Positions 1 through 8,459 of a stretch of DNA of 64,000 nucleotides are shown in pieces. The notes under the pieces were generated by a model. It ran no database searches and was not told the origin of the DNA. It was given only the letters and a program-made list of their open reading frames with translations. Both the position numbers and the translations under genes were made by a program. Position 1 is the first letter of the stretch. Each line of letters begins with the position of its first letter. Source of the stretch: Porphyra umbilicalis (Eukaryota; Rhodophyta; Bangiophyceae; Bangiales; Bangiaceae); NCBI GenBank assembly GCA_002049455.2, contig KV918796.1, positions 1 through 64,000 on the forward strand, in the 5' to 3' direction.

Positions 1-112
1 GATTCTCCACCCACCGCCCCCGCGCACCAAAAGAAGCGCAAGGGTGGCGGGGACGTCCCCCGCCCCCCGCACCGCCAAAGCGAGCCCTACCACCTGTAAA
101 ATCGAGAAATCA
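1..112 (-). mobile_element. 5' end of a further LINE copy (copy 0)
   Basis: This is the beginning of a third element in the array; the rest lies off the left edge. It matches the first ~110 bases after the tRNA in the other two copies (near 8,120-8,233 and 23,815-23,921). On the minus strand it follows a tRNA-Asp remnant, as they do. It shows the array continues beyond the window. Where duplicated target ends and element begins cannot be set, because every copy has the same flank. Confidence 0.85.
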
Positions 113-190
113 CTCTCCCACCGGGAATTGAACCCGGGTCTCCCGCGTGACAGGCGGGCATACTAGATGTTGTCCAGGACCACTATACTA
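113..190 (-). pseudogene. 5'-truncated tRNA-Asp(GUC) between LINE copies 1 and 0
   Basis: On the minus strand this reads from tRNA position 8 through the discriminator base: D-arm with a D-loop insertion, anticodon arm with loop CTGTCAC (anticodon GTC), T-arm with loop TTCAATT, and the 3' acceptor strand TGGGAGA. The seven bases where the 5' acceptor strand should be are the LINE 3' terminus GATAAAC, which cannot pair with TGGGAGA. The A-box (TAGTATAGTGG) and B-box remain, so Pol III could still start here, but the RNA could not form an acceptor stem. It shares one D-loop base with the remnant at 8,234-8,311 that differs from the intact gene. Confidence 0.85.
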
Positions 191-216
191 GTTTATCACC
201 CAGGCCGGAGATAAAC
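191..216 (-). other. Terminal hairpin at the LINE 3' end (copy 1)
   Basis: The last 26 bases of the element on the minus strand are GTTTATC, a 12-base loop, then GATAAAC: a perfect 7-bp stem ending exactly where tRNA position 8 begins. The identical hairpin ends copy 2 (8,312-8,337). RLE-type LINE reverse transcriptases recognise structured 3' UTRs in target-primed reverse transcription, so this is a candidate recognition element (inference). Confidence 0.7.
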
Positions 217-337
217 TTTCCCTAACCAACTCCGCCGGGAGCCAAACCCCCCTAGCTACCAACCCTCCCCGCAATTTGATCCGCACCCAAAGGTCCACCC
301 GCAACCGAATCGTCACCCACCACCGGAATCCCAAAAC

Positions 338-3300
338 TCAACTCCGGCTGTATCCAACGGATACAGACCGGGCGTGGGACCGCCACAACGCCACAGACAC
401 GCGGCGAAGCAGCGTCGCGCGGGCGCCCGATCGGTCAGGACCCCCGAGGGAGTCCCGCAGCCACCGCGAGGTGGCTGGTCCGATCCGCCCAAACGCCTCC
501 CACACCAACGGCGTGAAGGTTTGGGTGGTGGCGGGCAGGGCGCCGGCGTACTTTGAGGCCTTGAGGGCCTCCCGCGCCACAGCCGCCGCAGCCCGCAGGG
601 GGGAAACAGCGGCCATCGCCACAGTGGCGTCGGTGAAGGGCGCCGACACAGACGCGTCGCCCCACACCACGACGCCCGACGCGGCGTGCGTCGCGCGCAG
701 GTCCGGGCGCAGTGCCCTCGGCCGCGCGCCACGACCGCCTCCACCTGCACTTCCGTCCATGACGGCGAAGCCCGCAGAGACTCCGCCACCAGGTGCACCA
801 AATGGTGGTGCAATCTGGTGCGCAGGCTCTGCTGCTTCGCACACGCCGACAGGAAGTGCCGCCCGTCGGCGTCGGCGCCGCGGCCGCAGCGGCACAGCGG
901 CGCCGGCGGCACCGACCGCGGCGGGGCGCCAAGCCACAGACGCACCGCCGCACGCATGGCCGCGCCGGGGATGACGTACCCGTCACCCCCGGCGTCGGCA
1001 GCGCCGACAGCCAAAGCGCGGCCCCGCCGCCCTGACACGCCGCCATGCCGCGCGCCGCCAGAGCGACAGCTCGGCGTAAATGCGCGCCCGGGCAGCGGCG
1101 TGCGCGGGGCGCGACAGGTCCCGCTGCGACGCCCGCGCCTCCCCCCCCAACAGGGATTGCCACGTTGGTGGCGAGTACGGCGCCGGGCTGTGTTGCCCGT
1201 CGGCGTGTGCGTTGGTCGCACCGGCGCCGTACTCCGAGTCGGGGGGGGGGGGGGCGAGCGAGTCCGCGCCCGCAGTGGGCGCCGCGTTCGGGCCGCCGCG
1301 CGCGCGCGACCACAGCGTGCCGGTGTCCGGCGCGACGCTGCGGGACCTGTGGGCGTCCAACAGGTCCAGCAGGCCCCGCCAAGGCGACAACTCCGGGCGG
1401 GTCGGGCGGCGGCGGCGGCGCGGGTGGGGGGGGGGGGGCGGCGGGTCGAGGTCCGCCGGGTTTGCCGGCGGGGGATACTCGACCACGCCCTCAGGCCCCC
1501 AAAACCACACCCCGCTCGCCGGCGGGGCGGCGGCCGCAGCCGCCGCTGCCGCCCCCCACCCGGCGGCGGCCCCAGAGAGAGAGCATAAGCCCCCCCCATT
1601 GAAACCGCCGCCGGCTGCCGCAGTCCGCGCCGTCGTCGGCATCATCACGCCCGAGCCGCGTTGGGCAGCCCGCGGCGGCCCCGTGCGGTGGCGGCCGCGA
1701 CGACACGGTTCCGCTTCCTGTGGTGGGTAGGCGGGGCAGGGCAGAGCCCACACCGGGTCCCCCGCCCGCCGCGGCGCCGGCGGCCCCGCCAACAGCCACC
1801 GGCGGTGGCCGCGACGCGGCCGACGATCCGCCGCCGCCGCCCGTCGCCGCTGCCGACGTCCGCACCGCAGCGGCCACGCCACTGCCGCCCGCCACCGCCG
1901 CCGACACACGCCCAGCCTCGAGGCGCCCGGCGGCAGATGCTCCCGCCGCCGCCGCCGCCGCCGCCGTCGCCCGAGGGTGGCCGAGACCCCCACCGGAGCA
2001 CCAGTCGCCTCCCCCGCCGCGGGCGGGTCGCCCTGGCCGGCCGCCCCGGTGACCCCACCATCCCCGACGGGCCCGCCGTCCGCCGGCCACCCGCGCAAGG
2101 CGAGCAGGCCGTCGGCCGTTGCGCGAAGGGCGGCGAAGTAGGCCGCCCCCGCCCGCAGCGCGTCGACGCGCGACGCCAGCGCAGCGGCGGGGGCGATGAG
2201 CGCCCGCCCCCCGATGCCCAGGCCGCCCATGGCCGGCGGCAGCGTCGCGCGTTCCAGCCCCGCCTGCTTGACGGCGGGGCTGTCACGCGCGTCGAACAAC
2301 AGCCGGCCGAGGACGGCCTGCGAGTCGGCGTCCACCGCCGCCGCCAACCGCGCGCCGGCAACCAAAGGCAAGGCCCGCAGCCAATAGTTGGCCCGCGGGC
2401 CAGCGCAAAGGCGCAGCAGCAACAGCTGCGCCTGCAGCTCGGCGGGGGGCAGCGCCGCGATGGCGGCGACGAGCTCGCGGTGCTCCGCCGCCACCGCGTC
2501 CTTCCCCGCCGACACGAAGTCGTCGTCGCCGAGGGGGACAGAGAACTGCACCACCCCCTCGGCGGACCAGCCCCCCATCCACCCCGCCGGCGCCGCCACC
2601 CCCGCCGGTGACCAGCCAAGGCACTTAGCGGGGGCAAGCTCAGCGTCAATCGCCGCCCCCACCGCGGCCGCATCCGTCATCACTGCGGCGAGCACCTCCG
2701 GCGGCCCCGCCGCGACCACGTCGTCGTGGAACGCGCGCACGAGGGCGCCGGGGTGCGCCGCCCGCAGCCGCGCCAGCACCAGCCAAAGTGCAGCGGCGTG
2801 CAGCAGCGGGCCGAGCGGGTCGCCCTGTTAGGCGCCCCGCTCAGCCGGCAGGCACAGCCGCGACGGCGGGGGCGGGGGGAGCGGCGCGGGCGTGTCGCCC
2901 TCATCCCCGCTGTTGTCCTCTTGCGGTGCCTCCGGCGCGGCGACGTCCCCCGACGTCCAGCCGTAGACGGACGGTGCCAACTCCCCGCCGTACATCGCCT
3001 TCATGTACGGCGCCACAGCAGGGAGGGCGCGCGTCAGCACCGCCTCGGCCGCCGCCCGTGACACCTGGTTGAAGGCGTTGCGGTAGTCGTACTGACCTAC
3101 CGCATGCCCAGGGTGGAGGGCCACGTGGGCGCCCAGCTCGTGGAGCAGGCGCTCGCACGCGCTAGACACCCCCACCCCGAGCTGCGACGGCGCGAACAGC
3201 TCCGCCGCCGCTGTCCGCACCGTCGCCGCCAACGCCGACGCCGCCAGCTTGTGCAGCGTCTCGGGCATGCCGATGGGCCAAAGCCACGGCAGACCGTCCT

Positions 3301-4847
3301 CCCGCACCCCACCAGGCTTGGTGAGGAGGAGGAGGTCGGCGCCCGCAAGCGCGTGCGCGGCGACCGCCGGCACGCAAAACACCAGCGCGTCCCCCGCGAG
3401 CAGCTGCACGACGGCGACGAGCGCGTCCTGACCAGCCGCCGTAAGCGCCCACAGTTGCTCGGGGCGGAGAACTGACGGACCCGGCGCCGCCGCGCGGGGG
3501 GCGCAGCGGATGGCCACCACCACCGCCTCCCGTGGCACCCTGCGCGGCCCCGTCGGGCGATCACCAAATTCCGCCGCCGATGCCAACTCGGCGGCGAACT
3601 CGGCCTCGAAGGTGGCCGTCGTCGCCGTCGCGGAGGCAGCGGGGGGGAAAAGGCCACGGGCCTTGGCCCAGACAGCGGCAGTCTGCGGCGCCGGTGCGGC
3701 GGCGCCCAGGGCGCGCGTCGCGGCGCTCAGCGGGCCAGCTCGCACAAGGCGGAGCGCGCGCCGCTGCAACGGGGTCGCGCGCACGGCCCCTTGGCCGCCC
3801 TGGTGGTCAGCCGGGTGCTGGACCGCCACCGGCGGCGCCCACCCCGCGCGCCAGGTCCCGGCGTTGTGGTCTGCGCGCGCGGCGACATAGTCGCCGCGCA
3901 GCACGGCGGAGGCGCGGTTGGCGTGGAAGAGAGGGGGGCGTGGCCGATCCGGCGCGTCGGCAGGCTCGCGCGCAGCACCGTGCAGCAGCAACAAGGGCAG
4001 CAGCAACAGCCACAGCCACGCCTTGCCGGGTTCATGCTGGCGGCGGACCCAGTCGAGGGCGTCCGCCGCCATCGTGTGCCACGCACCAAGCAGTGCAGAC
4101 GGCACGTGCTTGGTGATGCGCGCCTCGGACGCCACAAGTGGCGCCCAGGCAGCCGCCGCAGGGGCGACGCGCAGAAGAATTGCGTCACGCGCAGCGACCC
4201 AGGCGGCACGGTCGACCTTAAAAAGGTTGGCCACATCGCCCGGGTCGGGCGCCGCCTTGCCCTCGGCAGGCCCCGCCGCCGTTGCCGTCGCAGAGCGCCT
4301 CGTGGGCGCTCAGCGAGCTGCGGCCGCGGCGTCGCGCCGTGCGCTACGCCCGCTGGCAGTAGCGGCACCCCTTCAACCCCAAGTCCGCCGCCACCGCCGC
4401 CGTGAGTTCCCCGATCTTGTGGGCGCGGGCAATGTGGGTGAAGCCCCGCGTCGACCGCACGCCGTCGGGACGCACAACAGTGCAATCCCGGGCGGGGCAC
4501 GTCGCGGGACCTCCCGCTGCCACCGCCGCGCCCGCCGCAGCCGCCGCACCTCTGCCCGCGACGCCCGCAGGGCCCGCCAAGGCGCCCGCCGCGTCACCCG
4601 CCGCCGCACCGACCGCCGCCGCCGCCGCCGCCACCGCTGCACCGCCGTGTTGTCCGGCCGCCCCTGCCGCGGCACTACCCGCCACCGAGCCGCCACCATC
4701 ACCGGCAGGCCCGGCCGCCGCTCCACCCCCGGGTGGCGCACCCGCCGAAGCGGGGTGGCCACTCCCTCCCCCAGCGGACGCGGGCGCGGTGCTTGTTGAC
4801 ACGGCGCCTGCGCCCGCACCCGCGCCAGCCACGGGGTCGTCACTCAT
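338..4847 (-). pseudogene. LINE ORF2, copy 1: zinc fingers, reverse transcriptase, restriction-like endonuclease
   Basis: The polyprotein starts at the ATG at 4,847, inside the ORF1 stop region. An Ala/Gly-rich N-terminus leads to a C2H2-type finger (CPARDC then HIARAH, about 4,500-4,420) and a second finger (CRYC then HEALC). The RT domain spans about 4,230-2,000: motif A YDYRNAFN (3,070-3,097), motif B QGDPPGPLL (about 2,800), motif C FHDDVV (2,718-2,737), and a later VPLGDDDFV block. The C-terminus has a CxC...H...C knuckle (about 880-790) and an endonuclease block with RPDL, GDASV and LKASKY (about 715-545). Breaks: a TAG at 4,344-4,346 in the second finger (shared with copy 2), CAA to TAA at 2,828-2,830 just before motif B, and a one-base deletion near 717 relative to copy 2. 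The product would make and insert cDNA at a nicked tRNA gene in the nucleus. Confidence 0.85.
4840..4847 (-). promoter_or_regulatory. ORF1 stop / ORF2 start overlap (ATGAGTGA)
   Basis: On the minus strand the ORF2 ATG (4,847-4,845) is followed at once by the ORF1 TGA (4,842-4,840), an 8-base start/stop overlap. Copy 2 has the same arrangement at 20,546-20,539. Termination-reinitiation at such overlaps is known for some two-ORF non-LTR elements. Its conservation in both copies supports both reading-frame assignments. Confidence 0.75.
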
Positions 4848-7800
4848 GGCGACCTTCGTCGCTGACGCGGGCCGCCGCGCCCGGCCGATAAGGCCCGGGC
4901 GTGGCGGGGGGTGAAGGCGGGTGCGTGAGTGCCAGCACGGCAGGCGCGGCAGCCCCGGCCGGCGTCGCCGCCGCGGCAGCCAACCTGGTGGTGAGCGGGC
5001 CGAGCAGGCGGCGGCGCTTGGCCGAGGCTGGCGACGCCACCGGCGACACGGAGCGCGGCCGCATGGCCGCGCGGGCCGGGCGCGGGCGCGCGCCGGCAGC
5101 GCGGGCGGGCGACCGCGTCGGCGCGCCCGTACGCGCAACTGCGGATACGCGGGGCGGTCGCCGCGGCGGCACGCGCGGGCGGAAGACCAGCGTCCCGTCG
5201 TCGCCTGCCGTGGCGCCGCCGTCGGCAACGCCGCGTTTGCGAACGCGGCGCGCGGATGGCAGTTCGACCGCGGCGGCCGCCACCGCATCCGCGATCGCGG
5301 CCGCCGTGGGCGGCCGCAACGGCGGAGGCGGAGCCGACAACCCCGCCGCCGCCGACACGCCCAGCGTGAGCGAGGCGGTGGCAGTGGGGGCGCGGCGCCG
5401 GCGACGGCGACAACCAGGCACGCCCGCGGCCGCCGGCAGCCGGAACGGCACAGGCGACAAGGGGGCAGGAAGCCACGCAGCCAGCAGCGGCGGCAGCGGC
5501 GCGCCGCGGCCGGCGACCGGCGACGATGGCAACGCGGGCGGCGCCACGAGCGCCGCAGGCGTGCGCGGCGACGGCGGCGAGGCCCGCGTTAACGGCGGCG
5601 CGGCTGCGGCGGCGACAGCGGCAGAGGGCGTGGCGCGCGTCGCACCGCGCGCCAGAGTCGTGGGCGCGGGCAACGGGGGCGGTGCCGCCGAGGGCGACGT
5701 GGCCCCGCCGGCCGCGGCCGCGACACGCGCCCCGACCGCGTTCTGTGTCGGTGGGGTACGTGCGCGGGCCGCGGGCGACGTGGCGGCGTCGGCGGAGGCG
5801 GCCCCGGTCGCGGTAGCGATCGAATTTGCCGCGGCCGGGTTGGCGGCGACAATTCCCTCCATCGTCGTCGCCGCCATCCCCATCGCGCCGCCGAAGTGCC
5901 GCTCGGCGGGCGGCGGGGACGGCCGCCGATCCGCATGGGATTGGCGGGCGGGGTTCCGCCCCGCCCCGCCAACCAAAACCGGCGTGCTGCTTACAGCGCC
6001 CGCCGGCCGGGCCGCCACGCGAGCGGCGGCACCGGGCAGACGTGCCGCAGCCGGACTGGCAGCCGCGCTGGTGGCCGACCTCCCCCGCGGATGCGCGGCA
6101 AGCAGGCTCCGGACGTGCGCCTCCAGGGCTTGGCGCACGGGGAGGCGCAGCGCGCCACGCCGGGGCAGCTGCGCCAGCTTGTCCAGCAGCCGCTGGCGGC
6201 AGTACCCCGCCGACACCTCCGCCGCGCGCTCGCCGCCGCCCAGCGCGCGGCGCCGAGCCGGGACGAGCAGCGCTGGCGACCACGGGTCGACGCCGGGGAG
6301 GACACGCAACACCGTCGCTGCGTGTTCCCGGCCCGCCGCCGCCACAAACGCGGGGACCGCAGCGGCGACCAAAGTTACCTCGGTCGCCGCGCCGCAGCGG
6401 TCGACGTCCACAATGGCATGGACGTCGACCCCCGTGACTTCCGCCAGCAGCGCCCGAAGGCGGTGCTGGCGGACGTCCCGTGACACCCCCGAGACGTACA
6501 ACGTCTCGAGGGTGAGCAGCGGGGGCGGCCGCCGCCGGCCGTGCGTTAGCTCCGCCGCCGCGGCGGCCGCGCGCGCGTCCGCGTCTTCGCCCCGGACCGC
6601 CATCCACCCTCGCGCCGCACCACAGTCGTCCCCTTCGAGGCCGCCGGCCCCCCGGCCGGCAGCACCCTCGTCGCTTCGGGCGTCGCGCGCGACCGCATCG
6701 CGCCGCGCCCGACCCGCAACCGCCGCAAGCCAGCCGCCGCGCGCGACCGCATCGCGCTGTGCAGCACCCCCAAAAGAACCAAGACGAAACGCACCGAGCC
6801 GGACATCTCCACCAGGGCAGTTCTCCACCATCTTGTCACTTACCTTGGTTCTTGAAATCTTGCCACCTTGGCCGCCCTTGCCGCCCTTGCCGCCCTTGCC
6901 GCCGTTGCCGTACTTGCCGCCCCTTGAAACAGCGGCAGAACCTTGCACGGCGGGGGGGAGAGGGCCAACCCAGGCAGGCGCGCGAGCAGGCGCAGCACCG
7001 GCGCCCGCCGACACGCCCGCCTCAACTGCCCCCCCCCCGCGCCGACCGCCGCGGCGGCGGCGGCGGCCAACCAGCGTCCACGCCTCGCCGTCGTCGGCGG
7101 CGGAGGCGCCTTGGAAGGCATGAACGCCCGCGGGTGGGGCGCCGCCAGGCGCCGCGCCGCCGCCGGGCTCGTCAATGCCCGGCGGCGGTCCGCCGGCACC
7201 CCGGCCACGCCCACCAGCGGCGGCCACAGCCGCCGCACCAACCGACGCAACACGCACAGCGTCGGGGGCCGCGCCGGGAGGGGGCACCCCCCCAACCACC
7301 ACCCCCGCCGCACCCCCAACACCCCCGACCGCCCGCGCACCTTGGGGGAGAACGGGCGGGCGTGCACCGCCAAGCACACGACCGCCAGGGCGAGCACCGC
7401 GCGCGCGCGCACCGCCGGGAGCACCGCCGGCCGCACCCGCAAGAGAAAGAAGACCACCGCCGGCACCCAGACCGGCACCCGACACGCCCCCGGCAGTACC
7501 GGAAACGTGGGGCCCCCCCCCACAGGGGGGGACCGACAGACACCGCCCCCCCCGCGCCAGCACCCAAAGCGGGCCCGGCGGAAAGGGGACGCAGCGGCAG
7601 ACCGGCAAACCCCGGATCCGCGGCCGCAGCCGCCGGAAAAAGACCGCCAGTGGGCGGGGGGAGGGGGGGGAAGGCCCCCCCCACAGGTCCCCCGAGGGGG
7701 AGCCGACAGCGCGCCCGCCAGGGGCGGGCGGGGGTGCGACGCCCGCTCTCACCCCCGTACGGGCCGGTGGTGGCGGCGAGCGGCAAGACCGGTCGCCGAC

Positions 7801-8214
7801 CACAAACGCGGGGACGCGATTGGACTGGATTGCGCAAATTATGCGATCCAGTAATTCCAATCGCGCCACCGGCGTCGCCGTAGTGCTCACGAGGTCGAGA
7901 ACCGCCGCCACAGCGGTCCCCGCCGCCACCACCTCTGCCCCCCCCCCGCCATCACACACGCCCCCCCCCTCCCTCCAACCGCACAAACAAAGAGTCTCGA
8001 TGCCCCCCGTCCCCGATCCGCCCAAAACCTCCCGCGCCGCCGCCGCCCCGGCGCGCCCGCGCGCCGCCCCGTCGTCCTCCCCCGCCGCCGGCCCCAAACG
8101 CCCCCCCAACGCCCCGATTCTCCACCCACGCGCCCCCTTCGCGCACCAAAAGAAGCGCAAGGGTGGCGGGGACGTCCCCCCGCCCCCCCGCACCGCCAAA
8201 GCGAGCCCTACCAC
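4840..8214 (-). CDS. LINE ORF1, copy 1
   Basis: One frame is open for about 1,124 codons, but its first codon is GTG in the leader, so the true start is probably an ATG further in and was not settled. The middle carries a Gly/Lys repeat (GGKGGKGGKGG, about 6,860-6,920). It is followed by a folded-looking segment beginning LETLYVSGV (about 6,525-6,080) with alternating hydrophobic strands, which resembles the RRM-like nucleic-acid-binding module of other LINE ORF1 proteins; that match is by eye. The C-terminal third is Ala/Arg/Pro-rich. The likely role is RNA binding in the ribonucleoprotein particle. The stop TGA overlaps the ORF2 start. Confidence 0.65.
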   Translation of the reverse strand: MVGLALAVRGGGGTSPPPLRFFWCAKGARGWRIGALGGRLGPAAGEDDGAARGRAGAAAAREVLGGSGTGGIETLCLCGWREGGGVCDGGGGAEVVAAGTAVAAVLDLVSTTATPVARLELLDRIICAIQSNRVPAFVVGDRSCRSPPPPARTGVRAGVAPPPAPGGRAVGSPSGDLWGGPSPPSPRPLAVFFRRLRPRIRGLPVCRCVPFPPGPLWVLARGGRCLSVPPCGGGPHVSGTAGGVSGAGLGAGGGLLSLAGAAGGAPGGARARGARPGGRVLGGARPPVLPQGARAVGGVGGAAGVVVGGVPPPGAAPDAVRVASVGAAAVAAAGGRGRGAGGPPPGIDEPGGGAAPGGAPPAGVHAFQGASAADDGEAWTLVGRRRRRGGRRGGGAVEAGVSAGAGAAPARAPAWVGPLPPAVQGSAAVSRGGKYGNGGKGGKGGKGGQGGKISRTKVSDKMVENCPGGDVRLGAFRLGSFGGAAQRDAVARGGWLAAVAGRARRDAVARDARSDEGAAGRGAGGLEGDDCGAARGWMAVRGEDADARAAAAAAELTHGRRRPPPLLTLETLYVSGVSRDVRQHRLRALLAEVTGVDVHAIVDVDRCGAATEVTLVAAAVPAFVAAAGREHAATVLRVLPGVDPWSPALLVPARRRALGGGERAAEVSAGYCRQRLLDKLAQLPRRGALRLPVRQALEAHVRSLLAAHPRGRSATSAAASPAAARLPGAAARVAARPAGAVSSTPVLVGGAGRNPARQSHADRRPSPPPAERHFGGAMGMAATTMEGIVAANPAAANSIATATGAASADAATSPAARARTPPTQNAVGARVAAAAGGATSPSAAPPPLPAPTTLARGATRATPSAAVAAAAAPPLTRASPPSPRTPAALVAPPALPSSPVAGRGAPLPPLLAAWLPAPLSPVPFRLPAAAGVPGCRRRRRRAPTATASLTLGVSAAAGLSAPPPPLRPPTAAAIADAVAAAAVELPSARRVRKRGVADGGATAGDDGTLVFRPRVPPRRPPRVSAVARTGAPTRSPARAAGARPRPARAAMRPRSVSPVASPASAKRRRLLGPLTTRLAAAAATPAGAAAPAVLALTHPPSPPATPGPYRPGAAARVSDEGRHE

Positions 8215-8233
8215 CTGTAAAATCGAGAAATCA

Positions 8234-8311
8234 CTCTCCCACCGGGAATTGAACCCGGGTCTCCCGCGTGACAGGCGGGCATACTAGATGTTGTCCAGGA
8301 CCACTATACTA
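8234..8311 (-). pseudogene. 5'-truncated tRNA-Asp(GUC) between LINE copies 2 and 1
   Basis: Same structure as 113-190: complete from position 8 to the discriminator, with the LINE 3' terminus GATAAAC (8,312-8,318) in place of the 5' acceptor strand. The anticodon GTC lies at 8,270-8,272 (as GAC on the plus strand). The T-stem CCGGG/CCCGG and anticodon stem CCCGC/GCGGG are perfect. The D-loop insertion is present with a T where the intact gene has C. Confidence 0.87.
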
Positions 8312-8337
8312 GTTTATCACCCAGGCCGGAGATAAAC
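8312..8337 (-). other. Terminal hairpin at the LINE 3' end (copy 2)
   Basis: Identical GTTTATC/GATAAAC stem to copy 1, ending directly at tRNA position 8. Two copies with the same terminus and the same tRNA junction fix the 3' end of the family. Confidence 0.7.
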
Positions 8338-8459
8338 TTTCCCTAACCAACTCCGCCGGGAGCCGAAACCCCCCTAGCTACCAACCCTCCCCGCAATTTG
8401 ATCCGCACCCAAAGGTCCACCCGCAACCGAATCGTCACCCACCACCGGAATCCCAAAAC

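Larger units (their letters stand above)
191..8233 (-). mobile_element. LINE copy 1 (RLE-type non-LTR retrotransposon) targeted to tRNA-Asp
   Basis: A nearly full-length non-LTR element of about 8.0 kb on the minus strand. From 5' to 3': a GC-rich leader, a long ORF1, an overlapping ORF2 with N-terminal zinc fingers, reverse transcriptase and a C-terminal CCHC plus PD-(D/E)xK-like endonuclease, then a ~150-bp 3' UTR ending in a hairpin. RT at the N side and a restriction-like endonuclease at the C end is the layout of the CRE/R2/NeSL/Hero lineages, many of which are target-specific. Here both flanks are tRNA-Asp sequence. The copy is inactive: ORF2 has nonsense codons and indels. It lacks ~87 bp present in copy 2 near 19,890-19,980. 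Confidence 0.9.

Noticed and set aside
8100-8214. GTG at 8,214 as the LINE ORF1 start
   Set aside because: A eukaryotic ORF1 should start at ATG, and the leader is non-conserved low complexity; the true start was left open.
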